Shown: positions 40,627 through 49,680, counted from the first letter of the stretch. The stretch is DNA of 64,000 nucleotides from DAINRZ01 sp964634885 (GCA_964634885.1 CAZWLN010000012.1:44776-108775); one strand, 5' to 3'. A program made the numbers and translations. Notes: a model not told the origin generated them from the letters alone.

Positions 40627-42273
40627 TTACTTAGAATTAAGCGCTTTTATCCTTTTATAATAATTGATCAGGCCATTGGTCGAAGAGTCATGGCTGCTCA
40701 CAGCAAAGTGGTCCATGAGCTGCGGCAGTATTTTCTTTGCAAGCTGCTTACCGAGTTCTACACCCCACTGGTCGAAGGAATTGACGTCCCACAGGATGCC
40801 CTGTACAAAGACCTTGTGCTCGTACATTGCCAGCAAGGAACCCAGCACCCTCGGAGTAAGCTTACTGTATATTATGGAGTTTGTCGGTTTGCTGCCTGTG
40901 AACACTTTGTGCGGCTTGAGTAAAGCAATCTCTTCTTCAGTCCTGCCTTCGGCTTTCAATTCAGCTTCAACCTCGCTGCCGGTTTTGCCGCGCATCAGGG
41001 CTTCAGTCTGTGCAAAGAAGTTCGACAACAGAATTTCGTGATGGTCCGCCACTTTGTTGTGGTTTAATGCCGGAGCCATGAAGTCCGCAGGTATCATCTG
41101 TGTCCCCTGGTGTATCAACTGGAAGAACGAGTGCTGGGCGTTGGTGCCGGGCTTGCCCCAGATGACCGGGCCGGTAGTGTGGTCAACAGGAGTGCCGTCC
41201 CTGTGAACCCGTTTGCCGTTACTTTCCATGTCGAGTTGCTGAAGGAAATCAGGCAGCTTGTCAAGATACTGATCGTAAGGGATGACTGCATGGGTACGGG
41301 CATTGAAGAAATTGGCGTACCAGAAACCAATCAGCGCCATTAAGACAGGGATGTTTGACCCGAAAGCTTCACCGCGGAAATGTATATCCATTTCATGAGC
41401 GCCGGTAAGCAGTTCTTCGAAATTATCCATACCTATTGTCAAAGCAATCGGCATTCCGATGGCAGACCACAGTGAATAGCGTCCCCCGACCCAGTCCCAG
41501 AATTCGAACATATTATCCGGGTCGATGCCGAATTCTTTCACTGCTTTCTCATTGGTAGAGAGAGCAATAAAATGGCTTGCCACGGCTTTCTCGTCCTTGA
41601 AATGGGCAAGAAGCCATTCTTTTGCAGTGTTGGAGTTGCGCAGTGTCTCCTGGGTGGTAAAAGTCTTGGAAGCAACTATGAATAGGGAAGTCTCCGGATC
41701 GATCTTTTTCAGTGTTTCGTATATATGCGTCCCATCGACATTGGAAACGAAGTAAGCATCGATCCCATGCGTTGCGTAAGGTTTCAGGGCTTCGCACACC
41801 ATGTTGGGCCCCAGGTCGGAGCCGCCGATGCCGATGTTAACAACGCTTTTAATCGGCTTTCCACCGAAACCTTTCCATTCTCCGGAATGAACCCTGGTAA
41901 CGAAAGACTTCATTTTTTCAAGTACTTTGTTAACATGGGGCATTACGTCTTCATCGTCAACGTAAACCGGAGTGTTGGAACGGTTCCTCAGTGCAGTATG
42001 AAGTACGGCACGGCCCTCGGTGACGTTAATTTTCTCGCCGCTGAACATCCTGTTAATCTCTTTGCGAAGATTAACGGAGTCGGCGTAAGCTGTCAAAAGT
42101 GACAAGGTGTTGTCGTCGATGAGATTCTTGGAATAGTCAAAGAGGATATCATTGAAGATTACGGAGTACCTTTCGAAACGGTACTTGTCGATCTCAAAAA
42201 TGTCTCTCAGCCTGGACTGGCTGAGTTCGTTGTACTTTTGTTCCAGTTTGCCGATTATTTCGGGTGACCTCAT
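40627..42273 (-). CDS. pgi: glucose-6-phosphate isomerase
   Basis: 548 residues, the long E. coli/animal-like type. The sugar-phosphate site reads NIGIGGSDLGPNM, and the PGI signatures are DWVGGRYSLWSAIGMPIAL and the C-terminal GILWDVNSFDQWGVELGK. The catalytic Glu and His lie in the NGKRVHRDGT ... QLIHQGTQMIPADF stretch. It interconverts glucose- and fructose-6-phosphate in glycolysis. The start overlaps the Rrf2 gene stop by 4 bp, so expression may follow that regulator. Confidence 0.97.
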   Translation of the reverse strand: MRSPEIIGKLEQKYNELSQSRLRDIFEIDKYRFERYSVIFNDILFDYSKNLIDDNTLSLLTAYADSVNLRKEINRMFSGEKINVTEGRAVLHTALRNRSNTPVYVDDEDVMPHVNKVLEKMKSFVTRVHSGEWKGFGGKPIKSVVNIGIGGSDLGPNMVCEALKPYATHGIDAYFVSNVDGTHIYETLKKIDPETSLFIVASKTFTTQETLRNSNTAKEWLLAHFKDEKAVASHFIALSTNEKAVKEFGIDPDNMFEFWDWVGGRYSLWSAIGMPIALTIGMDNFEELLTGAHEMDIHFRGEAFGSNIPVLMALIGFWYANFFNARTHAVIPYDQYLDKLPDFLQQLDMESNGKRVHRDGTPVDHTTGPVIWGKPGTNAQHSFFQLIHQGTQMIPADFMAPALNHNKVADHHEILLSNFFAQTEALMRGKTGSEVEAELKAEGRTEEEIALLKPHKVFTGSKPTNSIIYSKLTPRVLGSLLAMYEHKVFVQGILWDVNSFDQWGVELGKQLAKKILPQLMDHFAVSSHDSSTNGLINYYKRIKALNSK

Positions 42274-42731
42274 AGAAGCTCCTTTGTTGTATTGCTTAAT
42301 GACTTGATTTTCTCCATCGTAGCGTTGCTGAGTTCTTCGAGCGTCTCATTGCTTAACATGGTGAAAGCCTCATCCCTTATCTTACCCCACTTGGAATGGA
42401 CAGGGCAGGGTTTGCCGTGGCCGCAGCCGGGAAAACCCAGTACACAGCTCTCAAAAACGCCTAAGCCGTCAATTGACTTGACTATATCTATCAATCTGAT
42501 TTCTGCCGGCGGTTTTGCTAGATAGAAACCACCGGACTTACCTTTTTTCGATTCGACAATGCCGCTGTTGGTAAGGCTTTGAAGCACCTTCGCCACAAAT
42601 TCCTTCGGTACATTAATTTCTTTTGATATATCTATGGCGCTGGCCATTTTTCCCGGACTGAGCGTCGATAGGTAAAGGACCGCCTGTAGTCCCAATTCAC
42701 ATTTCTTCGAAAAAATTACTGTCATTTTCAT
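42270..42731 (-). CDS. Rrf2-family Fe-S transcription regulator (NsrR/IscR-like)
   Basis: 153 residues. The winged helix-turn-helix spans residues 1-70 (ASAIDISKEINVPKEFVAKVLQSL, GFYLAKPP). Three cysteines at 96, 103 and 109 (ESCVLGFPGCGHGKPCPVH) can hold a [2Fe-2S] or [4Fe-4S] cluster, as in NsrR and IscR. It is divergent from the ferredoxin-cupin-hcp operon. It therefore likely senses NO or redox and controls that operon; the pgi overlap suggests it also affects its own transcript. Confidence 0.87.
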   Translation of the reverse strand: MKMTVIFSKKCELGLQAVLYLSTLSPGKMASAIDISKEINVPKEFVAKVLQSLTNSGIVESKKGKSGGFYLAKPPAEIRLIDIVKSIDGLGVFESCVLGFPGCGHGKPCPVHSKWGKIRDEAFTMLSNETLEELSNATMEKIKSLSNTTKELL

Positions 42732-42798
42732 CTCTATGAATTTATATTTTTACAAATTTCTAAAATTTTTTTCATGTTCTACACAATTATTTTTGGAA

Positions 42799-42811
42799 AA
42801 AAGAGTCTTTT
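42799..42811. promoter_or_regulatory. possible Rrf2 operator
   Basis: AAAAGAGTCTTTT is a perfect inverted repeat of 6-bp arms around a central G. It lies in the 131-bp divergent region between the Rrf2 gene and the ferredoxin gene, about 50 bp before the TTG start. No second copy was identified, so the assignment rests on position and symmetry. Confidence 0.35.
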
Positions 42812-42862
42812 GTCTTAATTTTGAATCAGAGTTTTTTGTCTGTTTTTAGGAAAGGGTTAAAT

Positions 42863-43759
42863 TTGAAAAGGCAGATCATCGAAATCGACGAAGAAAAGTG
42901 CAGCGGCTGCGGTTTATGCGTTCCCGATTGCAAAGAAGGTGCCATACAGATAATCGAGGGGAAGGCCAGGCTTGTCAGTGACCTGTTTTGCGACGGCCTC
43001 GGAGCCTGCATAGGCACCTGTCCCGAGGGAGCAATTAAAATTATCGAGAGGGAAGCGGAACCTTACAGCGAGAGAAAAGTAATGGAGAATCTCGTGAAAG
43101 GCCCGTTGGAAGTCATTAAAGCACATCTCAGGCACCTGAAAGACCACGGAGAAATCGAGTATTTCAGCCAGGCAGTCAATTTTCTTAAGGAAAGAGGAAT
43201 TGAAAACCCATTAAAATCGGACAATCACAACGGGAACGGACACCAGGGAGGATGCCCAGGTTCGAGGATGATCAGCTTTGCCGAAACAGTTCAACCAGTT
43301 AAGAAGAATGAAAACACCGAAAGGGCACAATCAGCTCTTTCACACTGGCCCGTCCAGCTCCATCTCGTCAGCCCGGCAGCAGGCTACTTCAGGGACGCCG
43401 AACTCGTCGTCATGTCAACCTGCGGCCCCATAGCCTCGGCTAATGTCCATTCGGATTACCTCGAAGGCAGGGCTGTCGTCGTAGGGTGCCCCAAGCTCGA
43501 TTACACCGAGCCTTATGCAGAGAAACTGGCTTCTATTTTTTCGCAGGCAAACACTCCGAAAGCGATAGTAGTAATAATGGAAGTGCCATGCTGCAGAGGC
43601 CTCTCGGCAATTGTCAAACAGGCTGCGGCAATGTCAGGAAGAACCGACCTGGTCGTCGAAGAACATACATTAAGTGTCAGAGGCGAATTGCTTCAGAAGA
43701 ATATAATCTTCGGACAAAACAAAAAGCAAACCGTTGCGTCGGAAGTACTTACCAAATAA
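42863..43759 (+). CDS. 4Fe-4S ferredoxin-domain protein of the hcp operon
   Basis: 298 residues from a TTG at 42863, preceded by AGGAAAGGG 6 nt upstream. A frame extension to a TTG at 42821 lacks a ribosome site. The first cluster motif is CSGCGLCVPDC (Cys13, 16, 19, 23). The second is FCDGLGACIGTCPEGAI, with its own spacing. The C-terminal 130 residues contain STCGPIASANVHSDYLEG, VVGCPKLDYTEPY and VPCCRGLSAIV, with further conserved cysteines. This architecture accompanies hcp in anaerobes and probably delivers electrons to Hcp. Confidence 0.85.
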   Translation: MKRQIIEIDEEKCSGCGLCVPDCKEGAIQIIEGKARLVSDLFCDGLGACIGTCPEGAIKIIEREAEPYSERKVMENLVKGPLEVIKAHLRHLKDHGEIEYFSQAVNFLKERGIENPLKSDNHNGNGHQGGCPGSRMISFAETVQPVKKNENTERAQSALSHWPVQLHLVSPAAGYFRDAELVVMSTCGPIASANVHSDYLEGRAVVVGCPKLDYTEPYAEKLASIFSQANTPKAIVVIMEVPCCRGLSAIVKQAAAMSGRTDLVVEEHTLSVRGELLQKNIIFGQNKKQTVASEVLTK

Positions 43760-43783
43760 TTACCAATCAAAGGAGAAACTGTA

Positions 43784-44116
43784 ATGAATCCGGAAAACGA
43801 AAAAACCATCGATGGAAAATTCAAGGTAAAAGAATTGGTCGAATACCAGGATAATACGATTGTCAGCAGGGCCTTCCTCAAGAAGGATACCGGCAACATC
43901 ACCGCTTTCGCTTTCGACGAAGGGCAGGAACTAAGTGAGCATACTGCTCCTTTCGACGCCCTTGTACAAGTCGTGGACGGCGAAGCGGAAATCCTGATTG
44001 GTGGAAAGCCCCATCGGTTGTCAGCCTGCGAGTCGATTGTAATGCCTGCAAACGTCCCTCACGCAGTTAAGGCTGTAAAACGCTTCAAAATGCTGCTCAC
44101 AATGATTAAGTCATAG
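43784..44116 (+). CDS. cupin-domain protein of the hcp operon
   Basis: 110 residues, one cupin barrel. Motif 1 is GQELSEHTAPFDALVQVVDGEAE and motif 2 is LSACESIVMPANVPHAVKAV, with His and Glu residues suited to a metal. An AGGAG site precedes the ATG. Such cupins sit beside hcp and ferredoxin genes in many anaerobes; their substrate is unknown. It lies 24 bp after the ferredoxin gene. Confidence 0.88.
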   Translation: MNPENEKTIDGKFKVKELVEYQDNTIVSRAFLKKDTGNITAFAFDEGQELSEHTAPFDALVQVVDGEAEILIGGKPHRLSACESIVMPANVPHAVKAVKRFKMLLTMIKS

Positions 44117-44205
44117 GCGTTAATACTTTGATAATACAGGCAATAAGATATTATTATATATATTAATTTTTATACAAATTGTTTAATCAAATCAAAAGGT
44201 GAAAA

Positions 44206-45852
44206 ATGTTTTGCAATCAGTGCCAGGAAGCATCCAAGGGTGTTGGATGTACATTAGTAGGAACATGCGGGAAGACTCCCGAAGTAGCAGATTTACAGGA
44301 CTTATTATTATTCGTCCTCAAGGGCATCAGTATTTACGCCAACCTTGGCAGGAAAAACGGCTACACAGACGCTAAGGTTGACAATTTTGTCATGAACAGC
44401 CTCTTCCAGACAATCACAAACGCCAATTTCGACCGGGACGTATTCATCGATGCCGTCAGGAAAGGCCTTGCCGTCAGGGAAAACCTGAAAGCGGCACTTG
44501 AATCCAAAGGCATTGCCATTCCCTCCGGCCTGCACGAAAGCGCTGTCTGGACAGCAGCAACCGAAGCGGAATTTGAAGAGAAATCCCACGCTGTAGGCGT
44601 AGCGCCCTCTGCCGACCCTGACATCAAGTCGCTTCGCGAACTCCTTCTGTTCGGTGTAAAAGGCATGGCCGCCTACACAGAGCATGCTCACAATCTCGGC
44701 AAGGAAAACCCGGAATTGTACGCTTTCATGCAGAAAGCACTCGAAGCTCTTACCGATGATTCTTTGTCAGCTAATGATTACGTCAGCTTAGTAATGGAAA
44801 CCGGAAAGCACGGCGTGGACGCCATGGCCCTCCTCGATGCGGGCAACACCGAAAGATACGGCAACCCCGAACTGACGAAAGTAAACATCGGCGTCCGCAA
44901 CAACCCCGGCATACTCATCAGCGGCCATGACCTGAGAGACTTGGAAGACCTGCTGAAGCAGACAGAAGGCACCGGCGTGGACGTTTACACACACAGCGAG
45001 ATGCTCCCGGCGCATTACTACCCGGCATTCAAGAAATACAGCCACTTTGCCGGCAATTATGGCGGCGCATGGTGGAACCAGAACGTCGAATTCGAGACCT
45101 TCAACGGGCCGATACTCTTTACGACGAACTGCATCGTACCTCCCAAGAGCCATTCAACATACACCGACCGCGTTTACACAACCGGAGCGGCAGGATTTCA
45201 CGGCATGAAGCATATAGGGGACAGGGTCGGCGACGGAATGAAAGACTTCTCGGCGGTAATTGAACATGCGAAGAAATGCAAGCCTCCGATGGAAATCGAA
45301 ACTGGTGAGATTGTCGGCGGATTTGCCCACGAGCAGGTCTTTGCACTTGCCGACAAAGTCGTGGACGCTGTGAAAACCGGCGCCATTAAGAAATTCGTAG
45401 TAATGGCAGGCTGCGACGGCAGGATGAAATCCCGCGAATACTACACCGAGTTTGCTCAGAAGCTGCCTCAGGACACAGTCATTCTTACGGCAGGCTGCGC
45501 CAAGTACCGCTACAATAAGCTGCCGCTCGGCGACATCGGCGGCATTCCAAGGGTGTTGGATGCAGGCCAGTGCAACGACTCCTATTCTCTTGCAGTCATT
45601 GCCCTGAAACTGAAAGAAGTATTCGGCTTAGACGACATCAACAAATTACCCATCGCTTACAACATCGCATGGTATGAACAGAAAGCCGTCATCGTCCTAC
45701 TGGCGCTTCTTTACCTTGGCGTGAAGAACATTCACCTCGGCCCGACGCTTCCTTCGTTCCTGTCGCCCAATGTCGCAAAGATTCTCGTGGACGTTTTCGG
45801 CATCGGCGGCATCGACAACCCGGATAATGATATAAATATGTTTTTGAATTAA
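44206..45852 (+). CDS. hcp: hydroxylamine reductase / hybrid-cluster protein
   Basis: 548 residues. The N-terminal cubane motif is CNQCQEASKGVGCTLVGTC, with Cys3, Cys6, Cys15 and Cys21 (CX2CX8CX5C), the form found in strict anaerobes. Ligands for the hybrid Fe-S-O cluster lie in later segments such as FTTNCIVPP, VVMAGCDGRMKSREYY and LTAGCAKYRYN. Hcp reduces NO to N2O or hydroxylamine to ammonia and acts as a protein S-nitrosylase. The leader has AAGGTG a few bases before the ATG. It ends at a strong terminator. Confidence 0.97.
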   Translation: MFCNQCQEASKGVGCTLVGTCGKTPEVADLQDLLLFVLKGISIYANLGRKNGYTDAKVDNFVMNSLFQTITNANFDRDVFIDAVRKGLAVRENLKAALESKGIAIPSGLHESAVWTAATEAEFEEKSHAVGVAPSADPDIKSLRELLLFGVKGMAAYTEHAHNLGKENPELYAFMQKALEALTDDSLSANDYVSLVMETGKHGVDAMALLDAGNTERYGNPELTKVNIGVRNNPGILISGHDLRDLEDLLKQTEGTGVDVYTHSEMLPAHYYPAFKKYSHFAGNYGGAWWNQNVEFETFNGPILFTTNCIVPPKSHSTYTDRVYTTGAAGFHGMKHIGDRVGDGMKDFSAVIEHAKKCKPPMEIETGEIVGGFAHEQVFALADKVVDAVKTGAIKKFVVMAGCDGRMKSREYYTEFAQKLPQDTVILTAGCAKYRYNKLPLGDIGGIPRVLDAGQCNDSYSLAVIALKLKEVFGLDDINKLPIAYNIAWYEQKAVIVLLALLYLGVKNIHLGPTLPSFLSPNVAKILVDVFGIGGIDNPDNDINMFLN

Positions 45853-45867
45853 AAAATCAGATTCTTT

Positions 45868-45894
45868 CGGAGGCAGGCATAGCGCCTGTCTCCG
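45868..45894 (+). terminator. terminator after hcp
   Basis: Stem CGGAGGCAGGC / GCCTGTCTCCG, with one G-T wobble and loop ATAGC, followed by ACTTATTTTTC. It closes the ferredoxin-cupin-hcp operon and lies just before the convergent repeat-protein gene. Confidence 0.8.
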
Positions 45895-45914
45895 ACTTAT
45901 TTTTCTATTACGCC

Positions 45915-47744
45915 TTATTTCGAATAAATATATTCTCTTTTCCTGTTGGGCATGTTTGACCTGTTTGAGTGACGGACGATCCAGTTCCCTTTTTCATCGT
46001 AAATATACTCACTCTTGTGATCGATGCGGAAGCCTAAATGCCGGGTAACATCATCAGAATGATGTGTTATTATTCTGTCATAAAGGATTGATTTAATTTC
46101 CCTTCCTTTTTCATCATATTTGTGTACCCTTATCCAGTTTGTGTCTCCTCCGGAGAAATAAATCTCCTTTTCAATCAGTCCGGCTTTTTCATGATATATA
46201 CTGATGGAAGAATCCAGGTTTGACCCGTCTTTTCCTTTCAAGACAAATATTTCAGTCTTTCCGTTTTCATTGTAATTCACCGTAAAATTTATTAAGACAT
46301 CACCGTTTTGATAGTATCTCTTGTAACCGGTAAGATTTCCCTTCTCATCATAATTTTTTGTTCTTTCCTTATATGACGACCCGTCGGGCAATTGCAAAAA
46401 CCGTTCGATCCATCTGCCATTGGAATCATATATATAAGAAAAATTTCTGATTTCCGCAATCGTATCCGAATGATAGATTATTCTTTCAATCTCATTACCT
46501 CTATCATCATATTTATATGTCTCTTTTACCCTGGTCGAATCGTCAGGGCCAACTGTCAGTATTTCAGTCTGATTGCCTCTGTCGTCATAATTATAAAATG
46601 ATTTAATAATTTTTGTACTATCAAAGTTATATTGAACTTTTTCTTTCAATTTACCATTTTCATAGTATTGGTATTGGTCCTTGTAAAATTCGATTACATG
46701 TGAATAAAATGTAATGCTTAAAATGTTGCCGTATTCATCATACCGATATTTCTTAGTTGCCTGAGAACCATCAAATTCATAAACCAGATTCCCATTATCA
46801 TCATACTTCTCAATATTTTCAATCGATCCGTTAGAATTATGTCTGATCCTTTCGACCAGGATGCCCGATTTGTTATATTTATTTGAATACGTAATTTTCA
46901 AGCAGTTCGTGTCAGAACGGCAATTTTCTTTCTCGGCCAGGTTGCCTTTCTCATCATATTTAGCAGTGTGCTTACAAATTACAGCGCCATCCCCCCGATA
47001 TTCGATTCTTTCAATTTCTTTTCCTTTCTCATCATACTTAAAGACTTCCCTGCCGCTAATAGTTCCCTCAGGTTTATAATAAATCCTTTCTACTACTTTA
47101 CCGGCTTTGTTATACTTATCTATTCTTTTTTCCAGGAATTTGTAAGGCTTACTATAATATAAAATCATTTCGGTTTTTAACCCATTTTCATCGTACCTGT
47201 ACATTTCATAATTTCCAAGTTCAATATTATCATTAAACATTATCAACCTGCCGCTACTGTCATATTCATATATGTTTCCAGCTACTGCAATGCCATTTGA
47301 ATCATATTCAACAACCTCAAGAATGTTGCCTTTTGAATCATAATGCGTGCATATTCTCGATTCGAAGGTATTATCAGAATATGATGTTTTTTCTGTTTCC
47401 TTTCCTGTTTCATCATATTTGAAAATATCTCTCGAGAAATATGAGCCCGAAGAACTGACCCTTTCAATTAGTTCCCATTTATCATTGTATTTATATGAAA
47501 TCTTTTGATGCTCTTTCCCTTTATCATTAAAATATGTATCTTCAACCTGGTGCCCATTACCATTTATGTCATAGTACCAGAGTTCATTAGATGTTTTCCT
47601 GATGGAATCATCTTCATCGAAAACCAAATCATAAGAGTTTACTTCACACTTACTGTATCCGCCCTTTACCTTGTCCGGCTGTAAAGGGGCCGACGCACTT
47701 AAGACAGCGGTAACAAAAATCATTATGAGAACTGAATACCTCAT
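45915..47744 (-). CDS. secreted YD-type repeat protein, long paralogue
   Basis: 609 residues with a signal peptide (MRYSVLIMIFVTAVLSASA). Nearly all the rest is repeats of about 25 residues built on YDEKGNEIERI-YxxDG-type units (for example KYDEKGKEIERIEYRGDG and KYDDRGNEIERIIYHSD). These resemble the YD repeats of RHS proteins, but no RHS core domain, cleavage motif or toxin tail is present. The DNA is AT-rich relative to neighbours. A shorter paralogue lies at 55145-56029. Surface location and function are unknown. Confidence 0.78.
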   Translation of the reverse strand: MRYSVLIMIFVTAVLSASAPLQPDKVKGGYSKCEVNSYDLVFDEDDSIRKTSNELWYYDINGNGHQVEDTYFNDKGKEHQKISYKYNDKWELIERVSSSGSYFSRDIFKYDETGKETEKTSYSDNTFESRICTHYDSKGNILEVVEYDSNGIAVAGNIYEYDSSGRLIMFNDNIELGNYEMYRYDENGLKTEMILYYSKPYKFLEKRIDKYNKAGKVVERIYYKPEGTISGREVFKYDEKGKEIERIEYRGDGAVICKHTAKYDEKGNLAEKENCRSDTNCLKITYSNKYNKSGILVERIRHNSNGSIENIEKYDDNGNLVYEFDGSQATKKYRYDEYGNILSITFYSHVIEFYKDQYQYYENGKLKEKVQYNFDSTKIIKSFYNYDDRGNQTEILTVGPDDSTRVKETYKYDDRGNEIERIIYHSDTIAEIRNFSYIYDSNGRWIERFLQLPDGSSYKERTKNYDEKGNLTGYKRYYQNGDVLINFTVNYNENGKTEIFVLKGKDGSNLDSSISIYHEKAGLIEKEIYFSGGDTNWIRVHKYDEKGREIKSILYDRIITHHSDDVTRHLGFRIDHKSEYIYDEKGNWIVRHSNRSNMPNRKREYIYSK

Positions 47745-47926
47745 ACCTGCTCTTTTCGGTTAATTATTAACATACAAGTATAGCAAATCCGTTTGAATTT
47801 CCCAAATATAATGAATGCGCTTAAGGTTAAATCTTACTATTACCTGAAGAATACCGGCATCGGCAACCCGGATAATATTCATAAAGCTTCCGAACGATGT
47901 GTTCCTTCAGACAGTTCACGAGCGGC

Positions 47927-47973
47927 AAGATGGACTCAACCTTTATACTACAAGCCAAGGTGGAGTCCATCTT
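47927..47973. repeat. 47-bp palindromic element with 17-bp arms
   Basis: The left arm AAGATGGACTCAACCTT (47927-47943) and the right arm AAGGTGGAGTCCATCTT (47957-47973) are reverse complements with one mismatch. The loop is 13 nt (TATACTACAAGCC). It is not followed by a T tract. It probably belongs to a dispersed REP-like family. Confidence 0.7.
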
Positions 47974-47983
47974 ATGAAAGCAC

Positions 47984-48019
47984 AAACTTTACGAACTTGA
48001 TGAACTTGACAAACTGAAC
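47984..48019. repeat. 9-bp tandem array
   Basis: Four units of 9 bp (AAACTTTAC, GAACTTGAT, GAACTTGAC, AAACTGAAC). The reverse complement reads GTTxxTxAA-type units, the same family as the array at 63921-63956. Confidence 0.65.
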
Positions 48020-48020
48020 T

Positions 48021-48056
48021 CACCCCATCCCGGCCTTCCCCAAGGGGAAGGAGTAA
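48021..48056. repeat. CACCCC-type palindromic repeat
   Basis: CACCCCATCCCGGCC is followed by the perfect palindrome CCTTCCCCAAGGGGAAGG. It shares layout with the CCCCTCCTT hairpin and GGGGTGGTT tail at 5968-6000, and it looks like a member of the same dispersed family in opposite orientation. Confidence 0.5.
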
Positions 48057-48113
48057 GAAAAGCAGAATTATTTAAAGACGGATTAACCTTCGGAAGGTTG
48101 ACGCAGGGACTCA

Positions 48114-48150
48114 GAAAAAAAGGCTGCCCCCTCAAAGGAACAGCCTCTTT
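48114..48150 (-). terminator. terminator of tnaA
   Basis: On the minus strand AGGCTGTTCC pairs with GGGGCAGCCT (two G-T pairs), followed by TTTTTTT. It lies about 27 bp beyond the tnaA stop. Confidence 0.8.
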
Positions 48151-48176
48151 CAACATACTAATTTCAGTGTGTTCAA

Positions 48177-49547
48177 TTAAATATATTCGAACCTTGCGGT
48201 AAAGTGCCTGAGGAAGGGAGCCTGCCAAACGATCTTCTGGCCGCGGAGCTGTTCCCTGTTCTTGTAAACTTCAACGATTGCCTCGGCTGTGTATTCGATG
48301 TGGCTCTTAGTGTAAACGCGCCTGGGAACTGCAAAACGTACCAGTTCCATTTCCGGGCCGACGTGGTTTCCGTTTTCGTCTGTGGTTCCAAACATGACGG
48401 AGCCGATCTCACAACTGCGGATGCCGGCGACCTTGTAAACTTCACAGGCAATTACGTTGCCGGGGAAATGCTCAGGTTTGATGTGAGGTGCAAATCTCTT
48501 GGCGTCGAGGTAGATGCCATGTCCGCCTGTAGGAATGATGAGTGGGACACCGGCTTCGATCAGCAGATCGCCGAAGAATTTCACCTGGCCTATTCTATAT
48601 TCCAGATAGTTCTCGTCCAGAACTTCGACAAAGCCCTGTGCCAGCGCTTCGAGGTCCCTGCGGGCCAGGCCGCCGTAAGTAACGAAGCCTTCGGTAACGA
48701 TGAGCAGTGTCTTTGCTTCTTCTGCCATTTTATCGTCGTTGGTACCGATGAAACCACCGGTGTTGGCAAGGCCGTCTTTCTTTGCGCTCATTGTGCAGCC
48801 GTCGGCGTAAGAGAACATTTCGGTGCAGATTTCCTGGATGGATTTATTCTCATAGCCGGGTTCGCGTTTTTTAATAAAATAGGCGTTCTCGGCAAAACGG
48901 CAGCAGTCGAGATAGAGAGGAATGCCGTACTGGTTAAGCAGTGCCTTTGTTTCCCTGATGTTCTGCATCGAGACGGGCTGGCCGCCACCGCTGTTGTTTG
49001 TAACGGTGATGACGCAGAGTGGAATACTTTCTTTGCCGTTCTCTTCAATGCACTTCTTAAGTGCTTCGATATCCATGTTACCTTTAAAAGGTGCATCGGC
49101 ATCGGGCTTTTTGCCTATTGCCACCGGAAGGTCCACTGCAGTCGCTTTCGAATACTCTACATTGGCTCTGGTTGTATCAAAGTGGGTGTTATTAGGAATG
49201 ACAACGCCTTCACCGCCGACGATGGAGTAAAGAATCTTCTCGGCAGCCCTGCCCTGGTGTGTGGGGATAATATGTTTAAAACCCGTAATCTCTCTAACCT
49301 TGTCCTCAAATTTGTAATAGCTTTTTGAACCGGCGTACGATTCGTCACCGTCCATTAGGCGGCCCCATTGTACGGAACTCATGGCGGTCGTACCGCTGTC
49401 TGTCAGCATATCGATGGTTACATGCTCGGACCTGAGGGTGAATGGATTGAAAAATGCATTTTTCAGGTAGTTCTGTCTCTGTTCGAATGTAGTAATCGGT
49501 ATGTGTTCGATTGTTTTAATTTTGAAAGGCTCAATTCTAGTTCTCAT
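48177..49547 (-). CDS. tnaA: tryptophanase
   Basis: 456 residues from the ATG at 49547, which has GAAGG five bases upstream; an ATG at 49559 would add four. It is a PLP beta-eliminating lyase: the PLP lysine is in MSAKKDG (second Lys) and the THQGR and NNSGGGQPVS motifs are present. Two positions that separate tryptophanase from tyrosine phenol-lyase favour tryptophanase: Asp in THFDTT (Thr in the phenol-lyase) and Ile in GIRSCEIG (Arg region in the phenol-lyase). It splits tryptophan to indole, pyruvate and ammonia. No tnaB transporter or tnaC leader peptide is seen. Confidence 0.88.
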   Translation of the reverse strand: MRTRIEPFKIKTIEHIPITTFEQRQNYLKNAFFNPFTLRSEHVTIDMLTDSGTTAMSSVQWGRLMDGDESYAGSKSYYKFEDKVREITGFKHIIPTHQGRAAEKILYSIVGGEGVVIPNNTHFDTTRANVEYSKATAVDLPVAIGKKPDADAPFKGNMDIEALKKCIEENGKESIPLCVITVTNNSGGGQPVSMQNIRETKALLNQYGIPLYLDCCRFAENAYFIKKREPGYENKSIQEICTEMFSYADGCTMSAKKDGLANTGGFIGTNDDKMAEEAKTLLIVTEGFVTYGGLARRDLEALAQGFVEVLDENYLEYRIGQVKFFGDLLIEAGVPLIIPTGGHGIYLDAKRFAPHIKPEHFPGNVIACEVYKVAGIRSCEIGSVMFGTTDENGNHVGPEMELVRFAVPRRVYTKSHIEYTAEAIVEVYKNREQLRGQKIVWQAPFLRHFTARFEYI

Positions 49548-49680
49548 ATCTACCTTCATATAAAAATAATTTTTTATAACTTCGTAAAAAAATAAAGCGT
49601 AAAATTAATAAAAAGTATTGATTTAGCAATTATAAATCTGAATGAACAGGAATATAATTATTGATAATCAGGAGAGAATC

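Larger units (their letters stand above)
47745..48176. other. repeat-rich spacer between the YD-repeat gene and tnaA
   Basis: 432 bp with no credible gene. It contains a CCGGATAAT sequence near 47868-47880 like the ends of the 5895-6048 element, a 47-bp hairpin (47927-47973), a 9-bp tandem array (47984-48019) and a CCTTCCCC/GGGGAAGG palindrome. A small AACCTTCGGAAGGTT hairpin (48085-48099) and the tnaA terminator follow. It reads as a landing zone for several intergenic repeat families. Confidence 0.6.

Noticed and set aside
45915..47744. RHS-type polymorphic toxin
   Set aside because: YD-like repeats are present, but there is no RHS core, cleavage site, toxin tail or immunity gene.
47793..48017. 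74-residue open frame in the repeat spacer
   Set aside because: It translates across a palindrome and a 9-bp array; no coding features.
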